NCBI GenBank assembly: GCA_932294295.1
Contig: OW028585.1
Location: forward strand, 19,103,912 to 19,167,911
Origin: Alitta virens
Taxonomy: Eukaryota; Annelida; Polychaeta; Phyllodocida; Nereididae
DNA: 64,000 nt
Direction of reading: 5' to 3'
Shown here: positions 1 to 13,205 of the stretch, in pieces
Layout: each line of letters starts with the position of its first letter
How positions within the stretch are numbered: the first letter of the stretch is position 1
Notes under the pieces: generated by a model
Database searches by the model: none
Seen by the model: only the letters and a program-made list of their open reading frames with translations
Told to the model about the DNA's origin: nothing
Made by a program: the position numbers and the translations under genes

Positions 1-119
1 CATTCAACTCATTGATTATCGATTTTTTTTTTTTTTTTTTGGTGAAAAAAACAACAAATAAAACAAAAAAACAAACAGATTACCACAGTAGAATTGTTAG
101 TTCAGTCAAAATAGGGAGG

Positions 120-410
120 CGATTTTAATTTTTTTTTGTGAGGTAGTCTTAATATTGAAGTGGTCTTAATAGTGAGGTGGTCTTAATAGTGAGGTGGTCT
201 TAATAGTGAGATGGTCTAAATAATGAGGTGGTCTTAATAGTGATGGGGTCTTAATAGGAGGTCTTAATAGTAAGGTGGTCTTAATAGTGATGGGGTCTTA
301 ATAGGAGGTCTTAATAGTAAGGTGGTCTTAATAGTGAGGTAGTCTTATTAGTGAGGTGGCATTAATATCAAGGTGGTCTTTATAGTGAGGTGGTCTAAAT
401 AGTGAGGTCG
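120..410. repeat. Tandem GGTCTTAATAGTGAGGT repeat array
   Basis: About 17 imperfect copies of a 15-18 bp unit (consensus GGTCTTAATAGTGAGGT) run in one direction. Some copies are shortened (GGTCTTAATAGGA). The same unit occurs in both orientations at several other places in the first 5 kb, so this is a dispersed minisatellite-bearing element and not a single local expansion. Confidence 0.9.
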
Positions 411-2214
411 ATTTTTTTTTTATTTAATCATATTTGCAAGTTTTCCAGACAAATCAATATCATTTAAAGTATAATTATCAGTTTATTGAAATATGTATTC
501 CTAATATTTCAGTTTAACTGTACTTTTCTAGTCTGGGAATGCACCAGACAACTATCAAAAAGCTTATGGGAACATGTTTTATAAGTGTTCATTTTTCTTC
601 TCTGTATATATATATATATATTATTTTTTATGAGTATATAATCTAGGTGACACATGCAAGCCATTAAATGTTATCATAAAAGAGAACTGTGTTATACATG
701 GTAGTTGCAAGCATGAAGACTCATTCAAAACATGTAAAAACTATTACACGAATTCTACCTTTCGTGCTAAACATCAATTTGCTCATGAATGCCATAATTC
801 TTCTTTTTTTGTGCAAATTATGTTCAGTTATAATATCTAAGTGATGTTAAATAACAAACACGTGGGTACGATTATACAAATAGTCATGAATTGTTACAAT
901 ATAATATTTAATATTAATAACATGATTACCACCTCACTATTAAGACTTCCCCACCTCACCGTTAAAACCAAGCCTCTACCATATTTCAATATCACACTTT
1001 TCACAAATTATTGTATTTTTCCTAGAAATCACGGATTTATTTCTTCCTAGAAATGACCGTTGGGGTACTACTCCAGAACTAGGTCATAGGGGGTCATGCG
1101 GGGTCACCTGCCCCCCCCTTCCTGCACCCCTGCAACTTGTGTAGGAGGTGTTTACTCAATATACCCCCCTGCCCCCCCCCCCCAAGGATCCATACCACCT
1201 GGGACCCCCCCCCCCTCCCCCTTACAAAGATATCAGGGCTCAAAGTTGCGCCCTGTAACAGGTATATGTAGATAATATAGAGCATGGAGTCATAATTAGG
1301 GTTACATGAAAAGATATAAATATGTACAAACTATGGGGTGTGCTTGATAACAATAAATGTATAAATAGGAATGTGTACCTATAATATATACATTTACACA
1401 CAAGAGATATTTATAATAATTGAAATGAAATACAAACTATAGCCACTAAAAATACATGCAGGTCTCATGTAAATTAAGAGCACATAAATTATCAACTTTG
1501 ACCTCACTATTAAGGCCACCTTAACATTAAGGCTATTTTCTCTTAATAACTTTTTGTACAAAATGTTACTGATAATTTACTATACATTATAAGACCAGTT
1601 AATTGACCAGGACATGAAATATACTTGGGAAAATACATTGGTTAAAAAACGTGTTTTTTTTCCATCTCACGAAATTACAATAATGTACTAGTATAGGATA
1701 ACACAAATATTAAATATTAATGTAGCCTATTAGATAAAAGCAGAAGTTTTGCTCAATTACTGAATCAGTACTTCACTGATCTCTTACTTACTTATTTACT
1801 TACTTACTTACTTTCTGTTTGACAGCTGTACACTTCACATATATGCTGTTAAAATTACCTTCAGTTGTCAACAACAGTCTAACATAATATTTCCCAACAA
1901 CATCAGACGTATACTTTAGCATTTTTAACCACATGGGAAAACTTTAAAAAACCAAGTTATAAACATTCACCTCTAGTTTTACACAAAGAATAATGACTAA
2001 TCACAGAAGAGTCTCAAAGTGTAAATATAGAGCGGGTAGAAAAGTAGAAGTAGAGCTGCTAAGTTAGCATTTCTCAGAGCACGGTTCTGGATCTATTCCA
2101 AAGATTTTGGCTTGAAAACTGTTTCCCTCAAGAAAGATAGGACTGAACAAGATATGCAGGGTACAGTGGGATAGGGCAGTTTGGGTAAAAGGTAGGTATA
2201 CAGGAACCCTATTT

Positions 2215-2470
2215 AGGATTACCCCACTATTAAGACAACCTTACTATTGGGACAACCTCACTATTAAGAACACCTCACTATTGAGACCACCTCACTATTA
2301 AGATAACCTCCCTATTGAGACCACCTCACTATTAAGACAATATTAAGAACACCTCACTATTTAGAACACCTCATTATTTAGAACACCTCACTATTTAGAA
2401 CACTTCACTATTATAACTACCTCACTACTGAGACAACCTCACTACTGAGACACTTCTACTGAAATCACCA
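2215..2470. repeat. Inverted-orientation array of the TTAATAGTGAGGT repeat
   Basis: This block consists of repeats of ACCTCACTATTAAGA, the reverse complement of the array at 120-410. At least a dozen degenerate units are visible. Single copies also occur at 935-965 and 1500-1530. Confidence 0.85.
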
Positions 2471-2499
2471 CACAAGATTGTATTCAAGTCAATGAAGTC

Positions 2500-2840
2500 A
2501 TGTTTGAAGATTCTATTCTATTATATTCTATTGTTCTTTGTAATGTATTATTTTATATTCTATGTTCCAAGATTCTATTCTATTATTCTATTACAAGTGA
2601 ATGAAGTCGTGTTCCAAGATAATAATCTATTCTATTCCATTCTATGTTTCAAGATTCTATTTTATGATCCAAAATTATACTCTATGATCCAAGATCCTAT
2701 TCTATTCTATTATATTCTATTCTATTAGAATTTAACAATTCTATCTCAGCCATGTTTCTTTATATTCTATTCTATTCTATTATTATATATTCCATTCATT
2801 GACAAGCTATTTCATGCTATTCTATTCTATCAGTCTGGCA
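2500..2840. repeat. Imperfect TTCTA-type microsatellite
   Basis: The stretch is dominated by TTCTATTCTA units with interruptions containing a repeated GTTCCAAGATTCTAT phrase. Open reading frames through it are low-complexity artefacts. Confidence 0.8.
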
Positions 2841-3404
2841 TAATTCTTCTTTTGCCCCACATCATGCACATCGTGACGTCACAGACCTTTAATAACAAGT
2901 ACAATCCCATAATTCCCATTATACGTAATGACTGAACAATGCATGGCCACTGTGAGCATGAATCAAGTGGAGGTTGGGAAGGGGGGGGGGGGAGTCTGTC
3001 CATCAAAGCTCAGTGCTCTGCAGTGCCACCACAGCGTTTAATGGCTGCAGTTATTCTCTATAGGAAATAGCAGGAATTCCTGTGGCAGCCACAGGTCCTA
3101 TACGCTACCAGTACATACAATGTATTCTTTTATTATCCTATAAAATACTATGCTTTAGTGGGCATACATATCTCTAGTGATTCCATGGTTATGCCTCATA
3201 TGATCAAAAGAAATGTATTACTTCGGCTTTGGATAATATTTTGAAGATTGAGCATATATTTTTGGAATGGTGATTTAATTAAGATAGTACCTATTATAAT
3301 ATTTTTCATTTATTAGTATTATTGAGATCTATATTAAATTGTTGGCAGTGAAACTATGATTTATTGATATGATGAATTCTGCAGTGAATAATACATGTAT
3401 GTTG

Positions 3405-3489
3405 AATCAATCAATCAGTCAATCAATTAACCAATCAGTCAATCAGTCAATCAGTCAATCAATCAATCAATCAATCAATCAATCTATCA

Positions 3490-3547
<58 letters not shown>

Positions 3548-3548
3548 A
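3405..3548. repeat. Compound microsatellite (TCAA)n-(TCTA)n
   Basis: TCAATCAG/TCAA units from about 3405 to 3485 pass directly into about 15 uninterrupted TCTA units to about 3547. Only the tetranucleotide pattern is informative. Confidence 0.95.
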
Positions 3549-3835
3549 ACTTCTATAGATCTATTCTATTCTATTAATATACATCTCTATGATCATATTC
3601 TATTTGATAATATACATAATGATTTCGTCAACAGGAAAAAAGAAGAAGCAAATATCACCATACATTTTATGTGCATAGAATAATAATTCATTTGAAGGTA
3701 AAATAAATTTGCTTTGAGGTATTTTGACAGATACTTAGAAGTCATCCTTTGAGGGATTTCGAAGTTTTCAAAACAGAGCTCACAGTTATTTTGCTGAGCT
3801 GTGCTGCACAATAGCTTATCTGTATGTGAATGAAA

Positions 3836-4030
3836 CACAGTTTCACCTCGCTATAAAGACCACCTTCTGTGCAAAATTCCCTGGTCTTAATGGTGAAGTG
3901 GTCTTAATAGTTAGGTAAAATATATTTCAGAGAATACAGGTATACATATATATAATAATTGTGAAATTCAATGGTGTTTATGTAGAGGTGGTCTTAATAG
4001 TGAGGTGGTCTTAACTTGGGGTGCACTGTA
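3836..4030. repeat. Element with terminal inverted TTAATAGTGAGGT units
   Basis: The left end reads ACAGTTTCACCTCGCTATAA and the right end reads GGTGGTCTTAACTTGGGGTG followed by CACTGT. The two are near reverse complements, so the GGTCTTAATAGTGAGGT units here form the inverted termini of a short (about 195 bp) element. A related shorter copy lies at about 4640-4755. This suggests that the arrays at 120-410 and 2215-2470 are expanded termini of the same family. Confidence 0.6.
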
Positions 4031-6192
4031 CTCAATGTGAAATATATTCACACAGGCTTCACTGACATAGATATGCTAGCGTGGGTATATATACCTAACA
4101 AGTGCCACGTTTTTTGCTAATAACTGCATTTATACTATTTCTATGACCAAAATATTAATCTTGGTTAATTTAAACTACAATGAATTATATATTTCTGGGG
4201 TAATTAATTTTATAAAGGTGATGAGAGACTATATAAAGTAAGTTTAAATCACAGGTGTTTTAGAGATCATAGACATGTGGTCAGCCATGCGTAAAGATCC
4301 CCCCCCCCCCTCACATTGTGACCCCCCCCCCCCCCAACCCCCAAAACAAGATCAGATTTGAGCTGATAATATCACAGGGTCCTATATATGGTATGCCACA
4401 TTTTTGTGAATTGACGTTTTTTAGGAAATCCAAGAAATTTGATATAGTTGAAATTATACGATCATTGATTATACACTTAAAAGCAGTCTACCTTCAAATC
4501 GTTTGTAAATTGTTCTACAAAAGATTGACAAAAATAAATAATAATATATCAAAATATTGCTGATTACTTATAGTATATATTATGAGAAGCACTAAAATAC
4601 ATAAAAATGTTTAAACTTATGTGAATTATATTAGTCCTTTAATGCCATAACCTCGCCCTTAAGACCACCATTGGTGCCAAATTTACTGGTCTTAATAGTG
4701 AGGTGGTCTTAATAGTGAGGTGGTCTTAATAGTGAGGTGGTTTCAGTACACTAATGAAGAGATAAATTAGACCTAGCATAATCATGATAATAATAATAGG
4801 CCTGGCCTATTGCTGCTCTTTTCTAAGCACAATATATGCTGCATATAGTTGAATAATATCATATTTCTAAAATTTATTTGCCATATTAATTAATATCATG
4901 TAAAAATATTAACGACATCATCATTTTAACTACAACAATCGTTGCCATAGCGACATATTGTGTGTAGAAAAATACCTGACTTGCACTCAAAACCATGAGT
5001 GGTCAAGTTGGAATGTTATAAGGGCCTGAGGCACCGACAATGACCAAGTACAATCACACAATAGAGCCTCACTTTCGCACCTACTATTTATAGACTATAC
5101 TATTCAGCATAACCGATTGTCCACATGTATCAGAAACATTAATAATAGGAGTCAGGAACTTTTATAATAGTTCACAGTTATGTACAATCAATTGAAGTCA
5201 GTGAAAATACGTAAATTGGTGCTATTTTAAATTTTTTTATTTTTAGTGACATATTAGCATTTTTTATAACTTCTATTTAAATGTGAAAAGAAATTGTATC
5301 ATTACTTGTAAAATGACTAAAGAGAAGGCTTTAATAAAGTGTAACTGTAAAAAAATGCTGTATATCTAACTACACATAACTAGAAAATACACTGCTGTAA
5401 AACAATTTGTGTATATATCTATTAAACAGTAAATTAGGTAACTGTAAAAAATGACTGTATCTTCAAGCATACTGATTATAGCTAACTGTTCCCAACCCCA
5501 GAAAAACTACTGCATTTTGTTGTGAATTTCACTTATAGTAAGTTTTAAAAAATATCAACCATATACTTTTTCCTTTTATGGAGATTTTTCTATCAATAAA
5601 AAAAAAAACCAGACACTGGTCCTATTTGTATTTTATGTTCAATAAAATTGTACACTCAACAACACAACTACAACAGTGTACAACCTCTTGAGATGAGATA
5701 ACCTTTCTGCAATAAAATGACACATAAAACTACGAGAAGGTCAAATGTAACAATATAACTAAATCTTATTACTAAAGGTGCAGGTGAGTCTGGGGGGATT
5801 TTGCCCTATTTTTAGCTAGCTATTACTATACTATGGGGTTTTAATTATACTATTCAATAATTTGTTGGATACTTTTAACTACTTTCACATACGCTTGGTT
5901 AATAGTGTATACACATTTCCAATTTTTAGACCGATTTTTGACGAAACTGGAAAAAAAAGTTGTAAAATGTAACGGTACCTGCAGTTATGGAGTATCTTTC
6001 AAAAGGTAAAAAATATACCTCACACTACACATCAAAACTACATATAGTTTTCAATAAATAAACAGAACATAATCATGTCTGGTTGATACCATCGTCCACT
6101 GTAAAAAATGTTTGGTGGTTTTGGGAAGGGCCCACTGTAAAAAAAACAATTCTGGTCAGTATCCTGTAGAAAAATGGCATCAAAAGACATAC

Positions 6193-6928
6193 CTGAAGCG
6201 CATTCCTGGTTTGCACAGTCACATTTTGGGGAGTTGTCCTCGCTCACGCAGACGCAGTCCCGTTGACAAGGGTTGCTTCGGTCGCAAGGTTCCGGAGGAT
6301 ACTGGTCCATGTCGTAGCCATCGAGAAGCGCAGCCCTCACCGGAATACAGGAGCAATTGCGGTAGATGACGTTACGAATGAATCCTCGCAATCTATCCGA
6401 AGCGTAAAGGGCAGAGGGGTTGGACACAGAAGTGACATCGTAGTTATCCGGAAGACCTCCGAAGAAGACATAGCTGTTCTTCCCGATGTTGCCGAAGTTG
6501 AAATCGGAACCGAAGGAGTAGTCCGAATCTTGCTGACCATCGACGACTAGTTTTGTCTCCATTCGGTTGCGAATGACCTCGACTTTGTGCCATCTTCCGT
6601 CGTTCACATTTCGGCCAGCTTCCAATCGAACGGTTCCTTTTTGACCATCCACGATATTAATATCCAATCGAACGCGACCAGCGCTGTAGCTGACATCGAT
6701 GAAATCGTACTGTCCCCCATCATCCACATACATCAAACGGGCACTATTTTGACTACTTTTGAACTCGAAAGACACCGATGCATTCTTACATCCATTCCAC
6801 TTCTCATATTTAGCGTAAGACCTTCCAGATCCTTGTAAATAAATGCCCTGTACCCTAACAATTGTTGCCATAGCAACCAGGGCAAAGACGGTTGTTGCTG
6901 AGACCGTTGCCATGGTTACTTGAAGTCC
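6193..6928 (-). CDS. nrxn: Neurexin-like protein, first coding exon (signal peptide, LNS1, start of EGF1), partial gene
   Basis: Translation starts at ATG 6911-6913 in a good context and runs to a donor (CAG|GTATGT) at 6193/6192, giving about 240 residues. Residues 1-23 form a hydrophobic signal peptide. Residues about 25-200 are a laminin G/LNS domain with the neurexin LNS1 hallmarks KWNGCKN, SFEFK, YVDDGGQYDF, DGRWHKVEV and RGFIRNVIY. A Cys-rich stretch (NPCQRDCVCV, CDCANQECA) then begins the first EGF repeat. Neurexins are presynaptic adhesion proteins, and in vertebrates one large exon likewise encodes signal peptide plus LNS1. A plausible acceptor (CTGTAG) at about 6929 implies an upstream 5'UTR exon. 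Downstream exons lie outside the window. Reading beyond the donor into the intron gives unrelated residues. A paralogous LNS/EGF protein is the main alternative. Confidence 0.85.
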
Positions 6929-7980
6929 CTACAGCAACAATTTTTCAAGTTTTTAAAAAATAACTTTTTTACCTTTTCATTGAGAAGTCCTATAGCACTC
7001 CATTCTAAAATTAGATCCAAATCCACAAAAATATGTCTGTGACCCAGACTGCTATTCCAACAACTGTTATACTTTTTAATCCAAAACACACAACCTTTCT
7101 TCAAATACTTCTGGTTATATAAAAGGAAACACAAATTACCATAAATATCCACTTTTCATTGATAATCCAGTCAATGTCTTCCAATTTGGAACGTTCTTTT
7201 TGATCCGTTTAGAATACTTCCAAAGAGTTCGTCTGCTTTGAGCAGATCGTACGGACGAACACCTGTAGTGGCACTAAGTCAGTTATATTCTGCTGCCAGA
7301 TCTGTGTGAATGTTGTGTCAACAGTGTTAGCGGCCAAAAACTCCACTGAAAATTGTGGAGGAAGGCCTTCCAAGTTAGTTGCTTCTAAATGAGTGGGTGA
7401 ACTAGACAAGGGCGAAGGTAGAGCCCTCTATGATCTGTTTACCCCGCTCCTAGAAACTGCAGGCAGAGATCTGCAGTTGAATAGCAGCACACACATGTTC
7501 CTCTACCGGCCAGGATTCCTATTTCTCCCAAGGCCTAAAATAGCCAGGCAGCTCAACTGGGACGCCTGCCCCCTCAAAAAACATCCCCCCCCCCTCCTTT
7601 CAGTGGGGTTCATAGATCACACGAGGTGTCGCCACTAGTCTTACACCCACACTTCACTTGAGTGGTACGAGAGAAGGGGGGGGGGGGCACTTCTTACAAA
7701 TTCCTAATATCTCTCATTAATACTACTACTAAAGACCACACAACTAAGCAGTTAGGAACGGGACTACCGGACATACGGGGATCATATATATTTTTATTTA
7801 TTTATTTATTTTTTAATATGTATTTATAACAAATGTATTATGTCATACTGGGATAGTCTGGTAAATGTGCAATAGACATAGGAAATGTATACTGTTGTGT
7901 ATTTTCTTCGTTTTGGACATGTCTTGTTTGTAGTACTTTATTTTTGTATTAGTCTTTTCTGACTCCATGCCATGCTTTGG
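6929..7980. other. Upstream flank of the neurexin exon; possible LINE 3' end
   Basis: No recognisable gene. Short open frames at 7209-7409 (minus) and 7393-7638 (plus) match nothing I know. The part from about 7740 resembles a LINE 3'UTR in plus orientation, ending GAATAAATTAATTGAATTGA immediately before the tandem ATTGAA array. C and G homopolymers sit at 7588-7597 and 7677-7687. Confidence 0.4.
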
Positions 7981-7984
7981 TGAA

Positions 7985-8222
7985 TAAATTAATTGAATTG
8001 AAATTGAATTGAAACTGAATTGAAATTGAATTGAAACTGAATTGAAACTGAATTGAAATTGAATTGAAACTGAATTGAAATTGAATTGAAACTGAATTGA
8101 AACTGAATTGAAATTGAATTGAAACTGAATTGAAATTGAATTGAAACTGAATTGAAACTGAATTGAAACTGAATTGAAATTGAAATGAAACTGAATTGAA
8201 ACTGAATTGAAATTGAATTGAC
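7985..8222. repeat. ATTGAA/ACTGAATTGA tandem array
   Basis: About 21 copies of an 11-bp unit alternating ATTGAAATTGA and ATTGAAACTGA. Its 5' side (AATAAATTAATTGAATTGAA) looks like the simple-repeat tail of a non-LTR retrotransposon that has expanded. The long minus-strand frames across it (FNSVSIQFQF repeats) are artefacts of the 11-bp periodicity, which stays open in three frames. Confidence 0.9.
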
Positions 8223-8654
8223 CTCTGCATACATGTAATGAGCACAATGTGACACATGTACAGTTTTCAAAGTTACAATAAACACCAATAACACAAGACA
8301 TGGTCATCATAAACAATTTATAAAGACATAAACAGACCACAAACAACTAAGATCACCTCATCATGAAGAAAGAACAAGACTATCAATATTTGAGAGGTTT
8401 TCCCTGTGTAGATTTGATAACACTTTTAAATGCATTTACAGTGTGTTAACGTCAAGTGAAATCTATGGTTGACCATGGTTTTTGCAAGTTCACATTTATT
8501 GGTATTTAGAGGTCAGACACACCTCAAAACGCCCATAGGCTAGTAAAGCAGCCTTCAGTGATACAACTGTCATTCTAGACTAGTTTATGGTTTACGATTA
8601 AAAATAAATCTTTTTTTTTTTTTAAACCACATGTAGCCAAAAATGGCTTGGGTA

Positions 8655-11600
8655 TCAAGTTCAAGTTCTTTATTTGTAAGCATTAAACACTTACAGGATT
8701 ATGTTTTAGAGTGGTGACATCACCACTGTAAATGTATAAACATATCCTAAAATTACAAAGAAATAATATGGAAAAACAATTAAAAAATATAAATATAAAC
8801 AAACTTAAAGATTAAGGAGAACGAAGCTTAAAGATTAAAGATTAATGAGGATGATGGGCTGTGCTAACAGTGTAGAAAAAAATGGCTTTGGTGGTGGCTA
8901 ATTTAATAAATAACTGGTTCAAAAGTACATTTTTGTGCATTTATTTAAGTGGATCCTGTACAACAGTGACTGTCACATACCGTATTTGGACAGACTTTTC
9001 TTTTTATTTAATGTGTAGAATCTGTAAGATATTCACAGTCTGTCTGGTATTTTCACTTGATTCAACAGATGATAGTCACAAAGATAGGCCCGTTTATATG
9101 GCATATCATACAGTAATTTATTAAAAAAGAAATAGAATTCCCGAAGGGATCGATAGTCAAACACAAATAGAAGGTTTTAAAAAGAATTCCCGAAGGGACT
9201 GATAGAGTACACGACCAGGAAGAAGAAGTATAGAATAGATAGAACTGCATGGATATAGCATAGCACTAGACAAATAATTATGATCTGTTGCATATGTAAC
9301 ACTGCGTGATATTACATGCTTTGTTGCAAGATTCAAGGAGATACTTTTTTAGTTTAGACTGAAAGATATATTTAGATAAAGAAGAAGATTTTTTAATGTC
9401 GTTACTCAGCGCGTTCCACTGAGTGCCAATTTTATAATTTATGGTTTCCTTCTCTAGTTCTTTCCTAATATTTGAAACATGAATGTTATGTTTATTTCTC
9501 GTTTGATACTGATGATAGTGTCCATTTGTTTTTTATAAATTCTTATGGTATTCAGGGAGTTCATTTCTAAGGTTCTTGTAATAGAGTTTACAGCAGTTAA
9601 ATGTGTACAGGGCACTTACTGGGAGAGTTTTCAATTTGTAAAATAGTGGGCCTGTGTGACTATTAACTTTTGATTTAGTTGTAGCACGAATTGCCTTTTT
9701 CGTAGTATTTCAATTCCGTTTAGCTTTGGGTTACCCCATGCAATTAATGAGTAGCTTATAATTGACATCATTAAAGAATTGTAGATGATAAGTAAGACAT
9801 AAGTAGGGAGTTCATGCTTAAGACGATGAAGGATGGCAACAACTTTGGAGATTCTTGTAGCCACATTTGAAATATGTAGCTTCCAGGATAGGGTTTCAGT
9901 TAATGTAACTCCCAAGAATTTTATATTATTAACACGTTGAATCGCTTTGTTATTATCTTTATAATATGCTCTCCATTTACTGTTGTTCCGCTGGACCAAA
10001 ATATTATATATTTAGTCTTATCTTTATTTATTGATAGTTTATTTGATGACAGCCAATCACTGATCAGATTTAACTCATTGTTAGTGCTGCAGATAAGTTG
10101 GTTAGTGTTAGATGCTGTAAGAATGATATTGGTGTCATCAGCAAATAATATAAATTTACAGGCTGATGATGCCATAACGATATCATTAATGTATAAAAGA
10201 AATAGCAGGGGCCCAAGTATGGACCCCTGAGGAACCCCACAGGTTATGTTCATAATAGTTGCTGTGATGCTACTTGCATATACATACTGTTTGCGGTTGC
10301 TTAGATAGCTTTCAAACCATTTTAACGCTATTCCACGTACGCCATAATTTTCAAGTTTCATTAGTAGTATAGAATGGTTTATTGTCAAAAGCCTTGGACA
10401 GATCTAGGAAAATACCGATAGTTGGCTTTTTATTATATTAATGCGTTTTACTAGTCTGTTTTGTCATTCAATAATGGCTAATTCAGTGGAAAGCTTTTCT
10501 TGAAAGCCATACTGGTCTATACTTAAGATTGAATATTTCATTATATGTCTATCTAGTCGCTTATATACAAGTTTTTCGAGAATTTTTTAATATGTGGGTA
10601 ATAAAGATATTGGTCGGTAGTTTTTAAACAAATAATGTCATCCTCCTCTAAAAATGGGAATAACTTTGGCAATTTTCATGTCTTCAGGAAATGTTCCTTG
10701 TGATAAATATAGATTTAATATGTGAATTAAAGGCAATAATATTGGAGGGTAAGTAGACTTTATAAGTTTAGAGGAAATTTCATCATTGCCACAGCTTGTT
10801 TTGGGCTTAGGTGATTCGGTTATATCTTTAACCTCTTGAAGGGTTGCAGGTTCCAGGAATAAACTATTGATGATGTTATTTGTTGGTAGCCATTCTGTAG
10901 CTTGTTTATTGGAAGGTTTTATCGACTGAGTTAGTTTAGGGCCAACTGTGCAAAAGTATTCATTTAAGTTGTTTATTTTTTTATCACCTTCTGATATTTT
11001 ATTGCCTTCATGTAAAAAGTATTCAGGAATATCACCTTTATGATTAGATTTGGAAATTAATTAATTTATATTTTACCATGTTCTTTTAATATCATTTCTA
11101 CAACATTCAAAGGTTTGAAACCAATCATTTTTCTTAGCTTGTCTAATAGCTTTGTTTAAAATGTTTTTATATTTTACATAGCTTTGATTTAACTGTAACT
11201 TTCTGGCACTATCTTTACATTTAAATTTATCCATATACATTTTCTGATTTTTCCTTACTGATTTGAGTATACCACTTGTCATCCAAGGTTGGATTTTGTG
11301 AAATTTACTGTTGAATTTAACTGTTTTTAGTGGAATATTTTTGTCCATTAAGTCTGTGTATATATTCATGAAAAAGTTGTATGACTTATTTGCCTCACTG
11401 CAACTGTTCACTTCATCCCATTGTGCATTACTTAGGTCAAAGTTAAATTGAGCTATTGTTTGAGGTGTAACAGGTCTATACGAGATATATTTTGGGATAC
11501 TTTTTTGCTTATTTATATTCATGCAGATAAAATTTGGGAAGTGATCTGTTACATCACAAGTAAGTGTTCCTGTAAATGTTTCCACATCTGATAGTTCATG

Positions 11601-12610
11601 AAATACATGATCTACTAGGGTAGCGGTAGAATGTGTTACCCTGGTTGGGATGGTTATTTTTGGGATGAAGGAGTTTGTCAACATTGTGTCCAGGTATCTT
11701 AAGGCTTCATTATTTGAGTCAGATTTGAGTAGATCTATGTTCATGTCTCCCATGATAATCACTTCTTTATTATTATTTTTAAACTCATATAACAGTGGAT
11801 CAAGGAAGTCAATTAATTCATTTTGACTATTTAAACTTGGTGATCTATAGAATATTCCAATAATTTAGTTAGTTAGTGTTATTGTTTAACGCCTCATCAG
11901 CACCTGAGTGAGCTATGTAGAGGCTCTCTAGGGTAAAATTGATTATCTATAGTTGGTAGTAGAAACCAGAAGCATGTAAAAAATCTATAATTGTCTGCGT
12001 TGGATAGCTGGAGCAGCTTGTGCAATGGGGATAGAGGACTTCACCCCCAAGTGTTTCCACCCTCACTGCGTGGGAGCCCAGGACCTTCGAGGGCCAATAT
12101 ATAATAACTGGTTTTGAGAGACCCATAAGTTTCAATAAACAAGCAGTCAAATTTGTGTTGTTTCTCAGTGGTTACAGTTATATCTAATATTTTATAATGG
12201 ATACTTTCAGAAACATATATGGCTATACCACCTCCTTCTTTACTGTCTTTCTTGTGTTTTGTCACCAGATCATAACCTTCTATTTCAACCAGTATTTTCA
12301 AGTTATCATCCAACCAGGATTCTACAAATGCAAGTATGTCAAATGAAAAGTTACATGTGCATTTTATGTCATCTAAAATTATGTTAAACTCATTGATATG
12401 TTTTGGCAGGCTTCTTGCACTTGCAAGTAAAATGGATAAGTGAGATTGTGTAAATTTTTTTTACACAATCCGTAAATTCTTCGACTGAGTTATAGGAAGA
12501 TCTTTCAAATATCCTATTTTCATTTTCATCATTGTCATTTTCAATGTCTAAATAATTATTTAGGGGATCCAAAGTGCACCTATTTACATGTGTTCTAATC
12601 TGGCTCATAA
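8655..12610 (-). mobile_element. Degenerate CR1/L2-like non-LTR retrotransposon (LINE), minus strand
   Basis: Reading leftward: an APE-type endonuclease starts near 12450 (SLIHF then, after a 1-nt frameshift near 12425, ARSLPKHINEFN and FDILAFVESWLDD). It resumes after a SINE insertion as IGIFYRSPSL, GDMNIDL, TLVDHVF and DVTDHFP (to about 11073). Reverse transcriptase follows at about 10700-9640 with [33 protein letters not shown] and the catalytic FADDT, then KFLGVTLTE and the C-terminal region to about 9330. Stops and frameshifts (about 10660, 10500, 10400, 9965) make it inactive. The 3' end has AAATAAAGAACTTGAACTTG at about 8658-8677, typical of this class. The 5' end is not defined. An SAF-like clade within the Jockey superfamily is possible. 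Confidence 0.9.
11865..12097 (-). mobile_element. SINE family 2, copy inside the LINE endonuclease
   Basis: About 233 bp insertion. Removing it rejoins the endonuclease reading frame (TSYYI with IGIFYRSPSL). CCAATA flanks both sides as a short probable target duplication. In the minus sense the head is near GGCCCTCGAAGGTCCTGG and the tail is an AACAATAACACTAACTAA simple repeat. It lacks the about 20 bp segment around TGTCCTGTTTTAGCCACTG that is present in the copies at 21.3 and 26.4 kb. Confidence 0.85.
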
Positions 12611-13205
12611 TACTTAACTAATCTTTGTTTGTAGTCAATATAACAATCAAGCCACCAGTTCAGCCCTGAGTTGTGAAAAACTCTTAAGTGTCTGATAATG
12701 AATGCATGAAGAAAACTGTGATTTGTTTTTGATAACACACATAGTTTGACATAAAAATAGAACCCATCATCCTCAATGTAATACAATGAAAGTATGGCAT
12801 AATGTGTGTATAATTTCATCATATAATTAATTTTGAATTTTGAACTGGATAACCATTGCTAAACAAAAAATATTTGTAAGATACATACAATTAAATGATA
12901 TGTCCTAGATTATGAAAGCACATTGTTGTTAAACATGCAGGCCTAATTAATGTTAATCCTTTTGTTTGTAGTAGTGCTGTAGCGTATTATTGCAAACAAT
13001 ATCAAGTAGTGTAAACATATTAAAAGGTTATATATAATATCAATATATTGTGATTACAAACACACGCACAAAAAAAAAAACACAGATCATATCACTAAAA
13101 TGGATATTTAAACATAGAGTTTGTCAATATCATATATAGTAGTCCATCATAAAGACACAATGGGTATGACTACCAGGAATAAATGTAAACAAGTAAAGTT
13201 AGATC
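12611..13205. other. AT-rich spacer
   Basis: I see no gene or repeat family here beyond a short poly-A tract at about 13070. The minus-strand frame at 12595-12822 has no recognisable domain. Confidence 0.4.

Larger units (their letters stand above)
1..6192. other. Non-coding AT-rich DNA, probable first intron of the neurexin-like gene
   Basis: No exon is recognisable on either strand. Because the neurexin-like exon at 6193-6928 reads to the left and ends in a splice donor, this whole stretch is inferred to be the following intron, with the next exon outside the window. It holds the dispersed GGTCTTAATAGTGAGGT repeat, several microsatellites and homopolymeric C/G tracts (for example near 1110-1215, 2980 and 4300-4335). 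I see nothing else in 410-930, 1215-1780, 2840-3400 and 4750-6190. Confidence 0.6.

Noticed and set aside
120..410. CRISPR array
   Set aside because: Repeats are contiguous with no unique spacers and the genome is clearly eukaryotic.
6112..6550. Plus-strand open frames opposite the neurexin exon
   Set aside because: Antisense shadows of the LNS1-coding exon with no domain of their own.
7843..8346. Long overlapping minus-strand frames encoding FNSVSIQFQF repeats
   Set aside because: They arise from the 11-bp ATTGAA(A/C)TGA array, which lacks stops in three frames; no real protein signature.
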